From: CAYXEN01 sp964464035
Lineage (GTDB): Bacteria > Krumholzibacteriota > Krumholzibacteriia > WVZY01
Reading direction: 5' to 3'
Length of the DNA stretch: 32,278 bases
NCBI GenBank assembly: GCA_964464035.1
Contig: CAYXEN010000025.1
Coordinates: forward strand, 1 to 32,278
Shown: positions 8,708 to 16,849 of the stretch, piece after piece
Numbering within the stretch: the first letter of the stretch is position 1
Layout: every line of letters starts with the position of its first letter
Translations under genes and position numbers: made by a program
Notes under the pieces: generated by a model
What the model was told of the DNA's origin: nothing
The model's database searches: none
What the model saw: the letters and a program-made list of their open reading frames with translations, nothing else

Positions 8708-9472
8708 ATGAGTGACAAGAACGATCTTATCATCGAAACCTTCGAAGGGGGAGTTGCGACGCTCACCCTGGACAATCCTCCCCTCAACATATTGAACATC
8801 GCCATGCTGGACCAGCTCACCGCCGCCGTGGAGCGCAACCTGGGCGCCAAGATCATAATGATCGAGGCGAAGGGCAAGGCTTTCAGCGCCGGGGCGGACG
8901 TGGGCGAGCATGTCGGTGAGCTCGCCCGCAGGATGCTCGCGAGCTTCCACGGCGTGTTCAGGGCGCTGGCGAGGCACAGGGGGCTCAGCGTGGCGGTGGT
9001 CGACGGGCCGGCCCTGGGAGGGGGCTGCGAGTTGGCCGCGTTCTGCGACGTAGTGCTTGCCGGCGACAAGGCCTCCTTCGGCCAGCCGGAGTCGCTCGTA
9101 GGCGTGCTCCCACCTGTTGCGGCGGTCCTCTGGCCGCGGCTGATGGGCCCGAGGAAGGCGAAGGAACTCCTGATAACCGGGGAGAAGATAAGCGCCGAAG
9201 AAGCTGTGCATCTGGGACTCGTCAACAAGGTCTTTCCCTCGGACAGACTCGAAGAGGAAGTGCAGAGGTTTCTCACGCCTTTCAAGACGAAGAGCCTCGT
9301 GGTGATAGAGCATGTCAAGCGGGCCGTCCGCATCGGGGCCCGGGGGGATTTCCTGGATGCCCTGGACGAAGTGGAGACACTCTATCTCGATTCCCTCATG
9401 AAGACCCACGATGCCGAGGAGGGTCTCAGGGCTTTCCTGGAGAAGCGAAGGCCGGAATGGCGGGACGAATGA
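8708..9472 (+). CDS. bamR: Cyclohexa-1,5-diene-1-carbonyl-CoA hydratase-like protein (Dch/BamR family)
   Basis: This crotonase-superfamily protein has 254 residues, with both usual glutamates in place: Glu108 in GGGCELA and Glu128 in GQPESLVG. The segments VGEHVGELARRML and ASFHGVFRAL, and the end YLDSLMKTHDAEEGLRAFLEKRRPEW, resemble the dienoyl-CoA hydratases of anaerobic benzoyl-CoA degradation. Those hydrate cyclohexadienecarbonyl-CoA to 6-hydroxycyclohex-1-ene-1-carbonyl-CoA. Start: ATG 8708 with AAGGAG 5 nt upstream, 24 bp after the SDR stop, so an operon is likely. A general enoyl-CoA hydratase is the alternative; the neighbouring Oah-like gene is the main argument for the specific call. 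Confidence 0.68.
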   Translation: MSDKNDLIIETFEGGVATLTLDNPPLNILNIAMLDQLTAAVERNLGAKIIMIEAKGKAFSAGADVGEHVGELARRMLASFHGVFRALARHRGLSVAVVDGPALGGGCELAAFCDVVLAGDKASFGQPESLVGVLPPVAAVLWPRLMGPRKAKELLITGEKISAEEAVHLGLVNKVFPSDRLEEEVQRFLTPFKTKSLVVIEHVKRAVRIGARGDFLDALDEVETLYLDSLMKTHDAEEGLRAFLEKRRPEWRDE

Positions 9473-9547
9473 TCGACACGTCGAAAGGGGAGCGGCGCGC
9501 GTAGAAAGGCGCGCGCGGCCGGATAAATAAGAAAAGGAGGAAGAGGC

Positions 9548-10567
9548 GTGAAAGCGGCGATTTTCAAGGGTGCAAAGCAACCGCTCACCATCGAGGAGGT
9601 TCCGACTCCCGAACCGGGCGCGGAGGAAATCCTCGTCAAGGTGGCTGCGTGCGGTGTATGCCATACCGATCTCCATTATATAGATCACGGTGTTCCCACA
9701 TTCAAGAAACCTCCCATGATCCTGGGGCACGAGGCTTCGGGCACCGTGGCCGCACTGGGCGTCGGCGTGGAGAACTTCAAGGAGGGTGACAGGGTTCTCT
9801 TGCCCGCCGTGTTGAGTTGCGGCAAGTGTTTCTATTGCCGGACGGGCAGGGAGAACATATGCGAGTCCATGGTGATGCTGGGTAACAACGTGGACGGAGC
9901 GTACGCGGAATACATAACGATACCGGCGAAGGACGCATTTCACCTTCCCGGGGAAATACCTCTCGAGGAGGGATCCATCATAGCGGATGCCATCTCGACG
10001 CCGTTTCACGCGGTGAAGAATCGAGCGAAGGTGCGCCCGGGAGACAGCGTCGTGGTGTTCGGATGCGGAGGGGTGGGGATAAATCTGGTGCAGGTGGCGA
10101 AGGCCGCCGGCGCAAGGGTGATCGCCGTCGACATAAGCGAGAAGAAGCTCGAGTGGGCCGGCAAGCTCGGAGCGGACGAGGTCATCGATCCCGGCAAGGT
10201 CGACGTGGCCAAGGAAGTGCGAAAGCTCACGAAGATAGGCGCGGACATAGCCATAGAAGCGATCGGCAACCCGGAGACGATAGTGCAGGCTTTCAAAGTG
10301 CTGCGGACCGGGGGCAGGCTGGTGGTGCTGGGCTACACGCATCTCGACGTGGCCCTGAACGCCGGCAGGATCATGTACCGCGAGATGGACATAGTGGGTT
10401 CGCTGGGATGCCGGCCGGTGGATTACCCGAGAATAATAGAAATGGCGAGAGTGGGAAGCATAAGGGTGAAGGAGCTCGTCACCCACAGGTTCAAGCTCGA
10501 AGAGATAAACGAGGCTTTCGAAGTGCTTCGCCGGGGGGACGCCATCCGCTCGATAGTGATGCCTTGA
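9548..10567 (+). CDS. Zinc-dependent alcohol dehydrogenase, candidate 6-hydroxycyclohex-1-ene-1-carbonyl-CoA dehydrogenase (Had/BamQ)
   Basis: This medium-chain dehydrogenase has 339 residues. Catalytic zinc ligands are visible as Cys38 (CGVCHTDLH) and His61-Glu62 (GHEASG). The structural zinc site has Cys91, 94, 97 and 105 (CGKCFYCRTGRENIC). The Rossmann motif is VFGCGGVGINLVQ. Translation starts at GTG 9548, supported by a strong AAGGAGG exactly 7 nt upstream. Zn-dependent Had enzymes oxidise the hydroxyl product of Dch to the 6-oxo compound used by Oah. The position between Dch-like and 3-hydroxyacyl-CoA dehydrogenase genes fits this. Residues specific to Had are not known to me well enough to exclude another alcohol dehydrogenase. 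Confidence 0.72.
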   Translation: MKAAIFKGAKQPLTIEEVPTPEPGAEEILVKVAACGVCHTDLHYIDHGVPTFKKPPMILGHEASGTVAALGVGVENFKEGDRVLLPAVLSCGKCFYCRTGRENICESMVMLGNNVDGAYAEYITIPAKDAFHLPGEIPLEEGSIIADAISTPFHAVKNRAKVRPGDSVVVFGCGGVGINLVQVAKAAGARVIAVDISEKKLEWAGKLGADEVIDPGKVDVAKEVRKLTKIGADIAIEAIGNPETIVQAFKVLRTGGRLVVLGYTHLDVALNAGRIMYREMDIVGSLGCRPVDYPRIIEMARVGSIRVKELVTHRFKLEEINEAFEVLRRGDAIRSIVMP

Positions 10568-10571
10568 TTCG

Positions 10572-10595
10572 GCGGCGCCCGCCGCTGGGCGCCGC
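10572..10595 (+). other. Perfect GC-rich intercistronic hairpin
   Basis: GCGGCGCCC (10572-10580) and GGGCGCCGC (10587-10595) form a perfect 9-bp stem with a 6-nt loop directly after the alcohol dehydrogenase stop codon. No T tract follows, so it is not a standard intrinsic terminator. It could protect the 3' end of the upstream message or lower read-through into the next gene. The rest of the 116-bp gap holds only the hbd ribosome-binding site and a small CCGGG-A-CCCGG repeat. Confidence 0.5.
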
Positions 10596-10683
10596 GTGTG
10601 CAATGATTACGGGGAGCGGGTTCCGGGACCCGGATGGGGTGTTTCCCGGCGCCGTGCAAGAACGCGAGAGGAGGAGGGAGTTT

Positions 10684-11529
10684 ATGAAAACGATAGGCGT
10701 AGTGGGATGCGGGTTGATGGGGTCCGGCATTGCGCAGGTATGCGCACAGGCCGGTTACACCACGCGGGTGGTCGAGGTGTCGGAGGAGCTGCTCGCGAAG
10801 GGGATGAAGGCGATCGAGCGCAACCTGAAAAAAGCGGAGGAAAAAGGAAAACTCAGCGCCGAGGATCGCGAAGCCGCCATGGCCAGGTTGAGCGGCGGAA
10901 CGAGCCTCGAATCACTCGCCGATTGCGATCTGGTGATAGAAGCGGTGGTGGAAGACGTCGACGTGAAGAAGAAGACTTTCGCCGAGCTGGATCGTATCAC
11001 CGGAGCCGATTGCCTGCTGGCGACGAATACATCCTCGGTCTGCGTGATCGAGCTCGCCTCGGCCACCAAGCGGGCGGACAAGGTGCTCGGGCTTCATTTC
11101 TTCAACCCCGTCCCCGTGATGAAACTCGTCGAGATCGTGAAGACAATCGCGACTTCCGAAGACGCCATGGACAAGGCGAAGGAGTTCGTGGCCTCCCTGG
11201 GCAAGACCGGTGTCACGGCGACCGACACGACGGGCTTTGTCGTGAACAAGCTGCTGGTTCCGTATCTCTTGGATGCGATACGCATGCTCGAAGCGGGAAC
11301 GGCTACGGCCGAGGAGATAGACAAGGCCATGCAACTCGGTTGCGGATACCCGATGGGCCCGCTCACGCTGTTGGACTTCGTGGGGCTGGATACGACCTAC
11401 TACATAGCGGAGATCATGTTCGAGGAATTCAAGGAGCCCCGTTTCGCGCCTCCGCCCCTACTCAGGCGGATGGTCCTGGCGGGGCGCTACGGGAGGAAAT
11501 CCGGCAGGGGTTTCTACGAGTACGAGTGA
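10684..11529 (+). CDS. hbd: 3-hydroxybutyryl-CoA dehydrogenase
   Basis: The product has 281 residues, the standard single-function length. The NAD-binding motif GCGLMG is at residues 8-13. The family catalytic residues fall at their usual numbers: Ser117 (NTSS), His138 (LHFFNPVPVMKLVE), Glu150 and Asn188 (TGFVVNKLL). The C-terminal domain has GCGYPMGPLTLLDFVGLDT and ends GRKSGRGFYEYE. A strong purine-rich GGAGGAGGGAG precedes ATG 10684. It oxidises (S)-3-hydroxyacyl-CoA to 3-oxoacyl-CoA with NAD+. In this cluster it would serve 3-hydroxybutyryl-CoA made from crotonyl-CoA, and possibly 3-hydroxypimelyl-CoA (inference). Confidence 0.93.
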   Translation: MKTIGVVGCGLMGSGIAQVCAQAGYTTRVVEVSEELLAKGMKAIERNLKKAEEKGKLSAEDREAAMARLSGGTSLESLADCDLVIEAVVEDVDVKKKTFAELDRITGADCLLATNTSSVCVIELASATKRADKVLGLHFFNPVPVMKLVEIVKTIATSEDAMDKAKEFVASLGKTGVTATDTTGFVVNKLLVPYLLDAIRMLEAGTATAEEIDKAMQLGCGYPMGPLTLLDFVGLDTTYYIAEIMFEEFKEPRFAPPPLLRRMVLAGRYGRKSGRGFYEYE

Positions 11530-11574
11530 GACGGAAGCGGTGAACGAGGCAGGAAACTCGGAAGGAGGATGGAA

Positions 11575-12354
11575 GTGGATCTGGAACACGTGATACTGGA
11601 CAAGAAAGATGGAGCGGCCTACATAACTTTGAACCGCCCCGAGGTGTTCAATGCTCTGAACGCGAGGTTGATAGACGACCTCGAATGCGCCCTTTTTGAC
11701 GTTGCGGGAGACGCCTCCGTATCCGTAATTGTCCTTACCGGCGCCGGCAAGGTTTTCGCGGCCGGGGCGGACATCTCCGAGCTCGTCAAGCTCGACGCCA
11801 CGAGCGGCTATGAAATGGCGGTGAAAGGGCAGGGGGTGTTGAGGAAGCTCGAGACCATGGGCAAGCCTTCGATCGCCGCGGTGAACGGCTTCGCCCTGGG
11901 AGGCGGCTGTGAGCTCGCCATGGCCTGCACCATACGGATAGCGAGCGATCGCGCGAAAATGGGGCAACCCGAGGTGAACCTCGGGATCATTCCGGGATAC
12001 GCGGGAACGCAACGCCTCTCGAGGCTCGTGGGCAAGGGAGTGGCGCTTGAGCTCATTCTCTCGGGGAGGACAGTCGACGCGGAGGAGGCCTTGAGGATCG
12101 GGCTGGTGAGCAAGGTCGTGCCCCACGAGAAGCTGATGGACGAAGTCCGTCAGTACGCCGAGCTTCTCATGTCGAAGGGCCCGCTGGCTCTCAAGGCGGC
12201 CATGGAGGCCGTCGACAGGGGGTTCGACGTGACCCTCGAGGACGGGTGCAAGATCGAGGCCTCGCTCTTCGGTATCCTTTGCGCGACGGCCGACATGAAG
12301 GAAGGCCTCGGTGCCTTCCTCGAAAAGCGGAAACCGAACTTCAAAGGAAAATGA
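11575..12354 (+). CDS. Enoyl-CoA hydratase (crotonase)
   Basis: This classical crotonase has 259 residues. The catalytic glutamates are at 113 (GGGCELA) and 133 (GQPEVNLGIIPG), 20 residues apart as in the family. The oxyanion-hole segment FAAGADISEL is also visible. The start is decided by the ribosome-binding site: GGAGG (11564-11568) touches the in-frame ATG at 11569, leaving no spacer. The GTG at 11575 has an ideal 6-nt spacing, so I prefer GTG. The stop codon is 1 nt from the glutaryl-CoA dehydrogenase start, so the two are tightly coupled. The pair fits consecutive reactions: glutaryl-CoA to crotonyl-CoA, then to 3-hydroxybutyryl-CoA. Confidence 0.92.
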   Translation: MDLEHVILDKKDGAAYITLNRPEVFNALNARLIDDLECALFDVAGDASVSVIVLTGAGKVFAAGADISELVKLDATSGYEMAVKGQGVLRKLETMGKPSIAAVNGFALGGGCELAMACTIRIASDRAKMGQPEVNLGIIPGYAGTQRLSRLVGKGVALELILSGRTVDAEEALRIGLVSKVVPHEKLMDEVRQYAELLMSKGPLALKAAMEAVDRGFDVTLEDGCKIEASLFGILCATADMKEGLGAFLEKRKPNFKGK

Positions 12355-12355
12355 C

Positions 12356-13522
12356 ATGAAACGTTTCGACGGATTCGATTATGTCGATGTCGACAGCCTT
12401 CTCTCCGAAGACGAGAAGCTGGTGAGGAGCACGATTCGTGACTTCGTGGAAAAGGAGATCATTCCCCATATAAAGGAACAGTACGAGAAAGGCGAGATCT
12501 CCCGTGACCTCGCCGTCGAGCTGGGCGGCCTGGGTGTCTTCGGAGCCACCATCCAGGGGTACGGTTGCGCGGGAGTGAACAACGTAGCCTACGGGCTGAT
12601 GATGCAGGAGCTGGAGAGAGGGGATTCCGGGCTGAGGAGTTTCGCATCCGTGCAATCGGCTCTCGTCATGTATCCCATCCATACTTTCGGGAGCGACGAG
12701 CAGAAGGATTACTGGCTCCCCAAGCTGGCCAAGGGAGAGGTCGTGGGATGCTTCGGCCTCACCGAGCCCGACCACGGAAGCGATCCTGCGAGCCTCATCA
12801 CGTATGCAAGGAGGGATGGCGACGAATTCGTCCTTAACGGCGCCAAGATGTGGATAACGAACGGGACGCTCGCCGACGTGGCCGTCGTTTGGGCCAAGCT
12901 CGATGGAGAGATACATGGTTTCATCGTGGAGAAGGACAGGGAGGGCTTCGAGACCGTACAGACCAAGTACAAGTTGTCGCTCCGGGCGAGCGACACGAGC
13001 GAGCTCATCTTCAACGATTGCCGCATTCCGGTTTCCAACATGCTGCCCAAGGCCAAGGGCGTGAGATGTCCGCTCATGTGCCTCAACCAGGCCCGTTACG
13101 GGATTGCCTGGGGAGCGGTGGGCGCGGCGATGGCGTGCCTCCACGAGGCGCTGGAGTACAGCAAGGAGAGGATCCAGTTCGACAGGCCGATCGCCTCGTT
13201 CCAGATCACTCAGAAGAAGCTCGCGGACATGGCCACGGAGATCGTTCTCGCCCAGCTCCTCTGCATCCAACTGGGGCGCCTGAAGGATCAGGGAAAGCTG
13301 TCGTATACCCAGGTTTCCATGGCGAAGAGAAACAACGTGCGAAAGGCCCTCGACATCGCCCGCACCGCCCGCCGGATCCTGGGGGCGAACGGAATAAGCG
13401 GGGAGTACCACAGTATGCGGCACATGTGCAATCTGGAATCCGTCGACACCTACGAGGGAACCTACGAGATGCACACGCTGATCGTCGGCAGGGAACTGAC
13501 GGGCATAGAGGCCTTCAAGTAG
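12356..13522 (+). CDS. gcdH: Glutaryl-CoA dehydrogenase (decarboxylating type)
   Basis: This acyl-CoA dehydrogenase has 388 residues and many segments diagnostic of glutaryl-CoA dehydrogenase: RSFASVQSALVMYPI, then GCFGLTEPDHGSDP, NQARYGIAWG, LGRLKDQ, ALDIAR, and NGISGEYHSMRHMCNLESV followed by YEGTYEMHTLIVGRELTG. Arg94 and Ser98, which in the human enzyme bind the substrate carboxylate, are at the same numbers here, and the catalytic base is Glu367. This favours true glutarate specificity with FAD. It oxidises and, if decarboxylating, yields crotonyl-CoA plus CO2. Whether it decarboxylates cannot be proven from sequence, since non-decarboxylating relatives exist in anaerobes. ATG 12356 has AAAGGAA 6 nt upstream. 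No electron-transfer flavoprotein genes are in the window. Confidence 0.9.
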   Translation: MKRFDGFDYVDVDSLLSEDEKLVRSTIRDFVEKEIIPHIKEQYEKGEISRDLAVELGGLGVFGATIQGYGCAGVNNVAYGLMMQELERGDSGLRSFASVQSALVMYPIHTFGSDEQKDYWLPKLAKGEVVGCFGLTEPDHGSDPASLITYARRDGDEFVLNGAKMWITNGTLADVAVVWAKLDGEIHGFIVEKDREGFETVQTKYKLSLRASDTSELIFNDCRIPVSNMLPKAKGVRCPLMCLNQARYGIAWGAVGAAMACLHEALEYSKERIQFDRPIASFQITQKKLADMATEIVLAQLLCIQLGRLKDQGKLSYTQVSMAKRNNVRKALDIARTARRILGANGISGEYHSMRHMCNLESVDTYEGTYEMHTLIVGRELTGIEAFK

Positions 13523-13612
13523 CGGGGCGCCTGACCACGTTGTTTGTAATTGACTAAACGACTGCTGGTTGCAAGATTTACCTAATGTATTGTACAAGGG
13601 AGGGTTGACTGC

Positions 13613-14665
13613 ATGATCAAGATCGCCGTGATACCGGGTGACGGGGTGGGTCCGGAAGTGATGGACGAGGCCATGAGAGTCATGAAGAGGGTTTTCGAGC
13701 TCGAAGGAGTCGAATACGATACGATCGATTATCCTTTCGGAGCGGATCATTTCTTGAAGACAGGCGAGCTCATGCCCGAGAGCGTCTTCGCGGAGTTCAG
13801 GGAGATGGATGCCATACTCCTGGGAGCGATCGGTGATCCGAGGGTCGAGGTCGGCAAGCTGGAGCGCGCGATCGTCGGCGGTATCCGCTGGAATCTCGAT
13901 CTGTACGTCAATCTTCGCCCGATAAAGCTCTACTCCGAGTTCCTCACGCCGCTCAAGGGCAAGAAGCCCGAGGACATCGAGATGGTTTTCGTGCGGGAGA
14001 ATACGGAAGGGCTGTACATGGCGATGGGCGGCAATTTCAAGAAGGGTACGCCGGACGAAGTGGCTATACAAGAGATGATCATGACGCGCAAGGGAGTCGA
14101 GAGAGTCGTGAGATACGCGTTCGAGCTCGCACGCAAGAGAAACAAGAAGAAAAAACTCACATTGATAGACAAGGTCAACGCTCTTCCCGCCCAGGAACTG
14201 TGGACGAGGACTTTCGAAGAGGTGGGCAGGGAGTATCCCGACATCGAGCAGGACCACGCCTTCATCGACGCGGCGTGCATGTGGATGGTGAAGAACCCCG
14301 AGTGGTTCGACGTGGCCGTCGTCGAGAACATGATGGGGGACATCATCACCGATCTCGGTGCCGCGGTGCAGGGAGGCCTCGGCCTGGCGGCGTCCGGCAA
14401 CATTCACCCCGGCAAGGTGAGCATGTTCGAGCCCATCCACGGGTCGGCTCCCAAGCATGCGGGCAAAGGCGTGATCTGCCCTCTTGCGGCCATAAGCGCG
14501 GTGGAGATGTTGTGTCGAGAGAACGGACTCGAGTCCGCCGCAGCGAGGATCGATCGGGCGATGAGCGCGGCCCTCACCTCCGGAAAGATCAGTTCACTGT
14601 CCACGAGCAGCGGAATGAAGACTTCCGAGTACACGGACGTCGTGCTCTCTTACATGGAGGGATAG
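13613..14665 (+). CDS. Isopropylmalate/isocitrate/tartrate dehydrogenase family protein (LeuB-like)
   Basis: The product has 350 residues of the NAD-dependent beta-decarboxylating dehydrogenase family. Visible motifs are IPGDGVGPEV at the N-terminus, the substrate-binding segment GGIRWNLDLYVNLRPIKLY, VFVRENTEGLY, DKVNALPAQELW, and the metal/NAD region ENMMGDIITDLGAAVQ followed by NIHPGKVSMFEPIHGSAPKHAGKG. GGGAGGG is 8 nt upstream of ATG 13613. The 90-bp gap from gcdH leaves it uncertain whether the gene belongs to the catabolic operon. No leuA, leuC or leuD lies nearby, so leucine synthesis is possible but not supported by context; 3-isopropylmalate, D-malate, tartrate and isocitrate are all conceivable substrates. 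Confidence 0.8.
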   Translation: MIKIAVIPGDGVGPEVMDEAMRVMKRVFELEGVEYDTIDYPFGADHFLKTGELMPESVFAEFREMDAILLGAIGDPRVEVGKLERAIVGGIRWNLDLYVNLRPIKLYSEFLTPLKGKKPEDIEMVFVRENTEGLYMAMGGNFKKGTPDEVAIQEMIMTRKGVERVVRYAFELARKRNKKKKLTLIDKVNALPAQELWTRTFEEVGREYPDIEQDHAFIDAACMWMVKNPEWFDVAVVENMMGDIITDLGAAVQGGLGLAASGNIHPGKVSMFEPIHGSAPKHAGKGVICPLAAISAVEMLCRENGLESAAARIDRAMSAALTSGKISSLSTSSGMKTSEYTDVVLSYMEG

Positions 14666-14715
14666 GCTTCGCTGCGAAAATATTGGCAATAATTCTCTAT
14701 TAAGTTACATTTCTG

Positions 14716-14744
14716 TTGGCAGAATTCGGTGGGTAGGATAGATT
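14716..14744 (+). promoter_or_regulatory. Promoter for tRNA-Leu (and probably tig)
   Basis: TTGGCA (14716-14721), a 17-bp spacer and TAGATT (14739-14744) predict a start near 14751, only a few bases before the mature tRNA end at 14755. A second TTGGCA at 14683-14688 with TTACAT at 14705-14710 could be an upstream alternative. Confidence 0.6.
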
Positions 14745-14754
14745 CTCGGGGTAT

Positions 14755-14841
<87 letters not shown>

Positions 14842-14877
14842 GCAACCAAGGGTCCGTAAGCAAGAAGGAACAGCCTG

Positions 14878-16158
14878 ATGATGGAAAGGAAATTTACCGT
14901 CAAAGTATCGAAACCTGACCAATGCAGGAGGGTGCTCTCGATCGAGGTTCCCTTGGAGGAAGTTGAGAGGGAAGAGGGAGAAATTTTCAGGAAGCTCAAG
15001 AGCGACCTCAAAATACCCGGATTCAGGCAAGGAAAGGTGCCGGCGGGATACATAAGGAAGAACTACGCCGACGTAATCCATTCGGATGCGGTCCGGAATC
15101 TGCTACCGGAAGTCTACGAGCAGGCCCTGATAAGGGAGCGGATAGCTCCCCTGGGCGATCCCAAGTTCGAGAATCTGCGTGCGGAGAAGGGTGAGGGCAT
15201 AACGGTGGAAGTGACCGTGGAAGTCAGACCCGAGATCACCATAAAGAACTACAAGAATATCGGGATCGTGGCCGAGAAGCGTGAGATCGGCGAGGAGGAC
15301 GTCGACCGAGCCTTGGAGAACCTGCGGGAGCGCATGAGCACGTTCAAGGTCGTCGATCGCCCCGTGGGCGCAAAGGACTTCGTGGTAGTGGACTACGCTC
15401 CGATGGAGAACGGGGAAAGGATCGAGAGCAAGGCTCTCAAGAACTACCCGGTCGACATGTCGAGCGGCGGGCTTCTGGCCGATTTCAAGGCCGGCATAGA
15501 GGGAATGCGCGCGGGGGAGGAAAAGGAGATCACGGTCCGCTATCCCGACGACTTCCCGGAAGAGGATCTCGCCGGACGGGAGAGAAGATTTCACGTGAGC
15601 GTCCGGGAGGTGAAGGAGAAAGTGCTCCCGGGTATCGACGACGAATTCGTGAAGCAGCTGGGAGCCGGATTCGCAAGCGTGGCGGAACTCAGGGAGAGGA
15701 TCCGCGCGGATCTCGTGGAAGAGGAGAGGAAGCGCTACGAGCACGAGGTGGAGGAGAAGGTGATCGACCAGATCATCAGTCGCGAGCCCTTCGATGTCCC
15801 CGAGACCATGGTGGAGAACTACCTTGCGTCGATCATAGAGGAAGACAGGAAGAGGCGTCCGAACGTACCCAGCGAGGAGGACAGGGAGAGGGAAATCAGG
15901 AAGTTGTACCGGGATTCGGCCGTGAGGACCGTGAAAAAGTATTTCATAATAGAAGCGATAAAGAAACAGGAGAACGTGGTCGTGAGCGAAGACGAAGTGA
16001 ACGCCCGGATCGAAGAGATTGCCGGCGAGGGGGAACAGAAGGACGAAGTCGTAGCCTACCTCAAGCACCCCCAGCGCCGGTCGAGGATAGAGAACGAACT
16101 TGCCGATGAAAAGGTGCTCAACCTCCTCAGGGAGAGTGCCGATATCAAATCGGTCTGA
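14878..16158 (+). CDS. tig: Trigger factor, ribosome-associated chaperone
   Basis: The product has 426 residues. The N-terminal ribosome-binding domain shows the signature IPGFRQGKVP at about residues 46-55. The FKBP-type prolyl isomerase domain is at about 155-245 (DFVVVDYAP, then MSSGGLLADFKAGIEGMRAGEE). The helical C-terminal chaperone arm follows. The protein binds the 50S exit tunnel and shields nascent chains. Two ATGs are in tandem; the first (14878) has the better distance from AGAAGGA, 8 nt. The order tig-clpP-clpX-lon is widely conserved. Co-transcription with the upstream tRNA-Leu is likely from the 36-nt gap. Confidence 0.96.
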   Translation: MMERKFTVKVSKPDQCRRVLSIEVPLEEVEREEGEIFRKLKSDLKIPGFRQGKVPAGYIRKNYADVIHSDAVRNLLPEVYEQALIRERIAPLGDPKFENLRAEKGEGITVEVTVEVRPEITIKNYKNIGIVAEKREIGEEDVDRALENLRERMSTFKVVDRPVGAKDFVVVDYAPMENGERIESKALKNYPVDMSSGGLLADFKAGIEGMRAGEEKEITVRYPDDFPEEDLAGRERRFHVSVREVKEKVLPGIDDEFVKQLGAGFASVAELRERIRADLVEEERKRYEHEVEEKVIDQIISREPFDVPETMVENYLASIIEEDRKRRPNVPSEEDREREIRKLYRDSAVRTVKKYFIIEAIKKQENVVVSEDEVNARIEEIAGEGEQKDEVVAYLKHPQRRSRIENELADEKVLNLLRESADIKSV

Positions 16159-16177
16159 GCCGGCTGCGGTCTTCGCT

Positions 16178-16207
16178 ATGGCACGGAAGCCCGGGTTTTG
16201 TTATATT
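16178..16207 (+). promoter_or_regulatory. Possible internal promoter before clpP
   Basis: ATGGCA (16178-16183), an 18-bp spacer and TATATT (16202-16207) lie in the 72-bp gap between tig and clpP. The -10 element is good and the -35 moderate. Read-through from tig is an equally simple explanation. No CIRCE element or sigma54 site is seen. Confidence 0.3.
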
Positions 16208-16230
16208 CAAGACGTAGAAAGGAAAAGAGC

Positions 16231-16833
16231 ATGGCCTACGTACCGATTCCAATCGTAATCGAGCAGACGGGAAGGGTCGAAAGATCCTACGATATCTATT
16301 CGCGGCTACTCAGGGATCGAATAATATTCATCGGTTCGATGATAGACGAGTCCATAGCGAATCTAGTCATAGCCCAGCTCCTCTTTCTCGAGTCCGAGGA
16401 TCCGGAGCGGGACATCTATCTCTACATAAACAGTCCCGGCGGCGTGATATCCGCTGGCCTGGCCATTTTCGACACCATGCAGTACATTTCACCCGACGTG
16501 GCGACGATATGCGTGGGGCAGGCGGCAAGCATGGCGGCGGTTCTGCTCGCCGCCGGCGCCGTGGGCAAGCGGTCGGCGCTCCCCCACGCCCGCGTGATGA
16601 TTCACCAGCCCTCGGGAGGATCCCAGGGACAGGCCGCCACGTTGGAGATCTACACAAGGGAGATCCTGACGCTTCGAGACAAGCTGAACCAGATTCTCGC
16701 GGAGCACACCGGCCAGCCGGTCAAGAAGATAGCCAAGGATACCGACAGGGATTTCTTCATGTCGGCGGAAGAAGCGAAGGAATACGGGATCATAGACAAC
16801 ATTCTCAAGGAAAAAGCCGCCATCAAGAGCTAG
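16231..16833 (+). CDS. clpP: ATP-dependent Clp protease proteolytic subunit
   Basis: The product has 200 residues with an intact serine protease triad: Ser100 in VGQAASMAA, His125 in MIHQPSGG, and Asp174 in DTDRDFFMS. The oxyanion segment NSPGGVISAGLAIFD is also clear. ATG 16231 is preferred over the in-frame upstream codon because AAAGGAAAAG precedes it and it gives the standard N-terminus MAYVPIPIV. ClpP forms a 14-subunit chamber that degrades proteins unfolded by ClpX, encoded 16 bp downstream. Confidence 0.97.
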   Translation: MAYVPIPIVIEQTGRVERSYDIYSRLLRDRIIFIGSMIDESIANLVIAQLLFLESEDPERDIYLYINSPGGVISAGLAIFDTMQYISPDVATICVGQAASMAAVLLAAGAVGKRSALPHARVMIHQPSGGSQGQAATLEIYTREILTLRDKLNQILAEHTGQPVKKIAKDTDRDFFMSAEEAKEYGIIDNILKEKAAIKS

Positions 16834-16849
16834 GAGAGCAGGAGCCGGT

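Noticed and set aside
7820..10603. A 927-codon open frame on the minus strand across the catabolic genes
   Set aside because: It is the antisense shadow of Oah, SDR, Dch and Had, which all have clear family motifs and ribosome-binding sites. The shadow protein is rich in His, Arg and Leu with no recognisable domain.
13550..13578. TTGACT with AAGATT at 17 bp before the LeuB-like gene
   Set aside because: The -10 matches the consensus at only three positions; too weak to call.
12341..14458. A 705-codon open frame on the minus strand
   Set aside because: Antisense shadow of gcdH and the LeuB-like gene; no domain, no ribosome-binding site.
16178..16205. TGGCAC before clpP as a sigma54 site
   Set aside because: The required TTGC element at the correct distance is missing.
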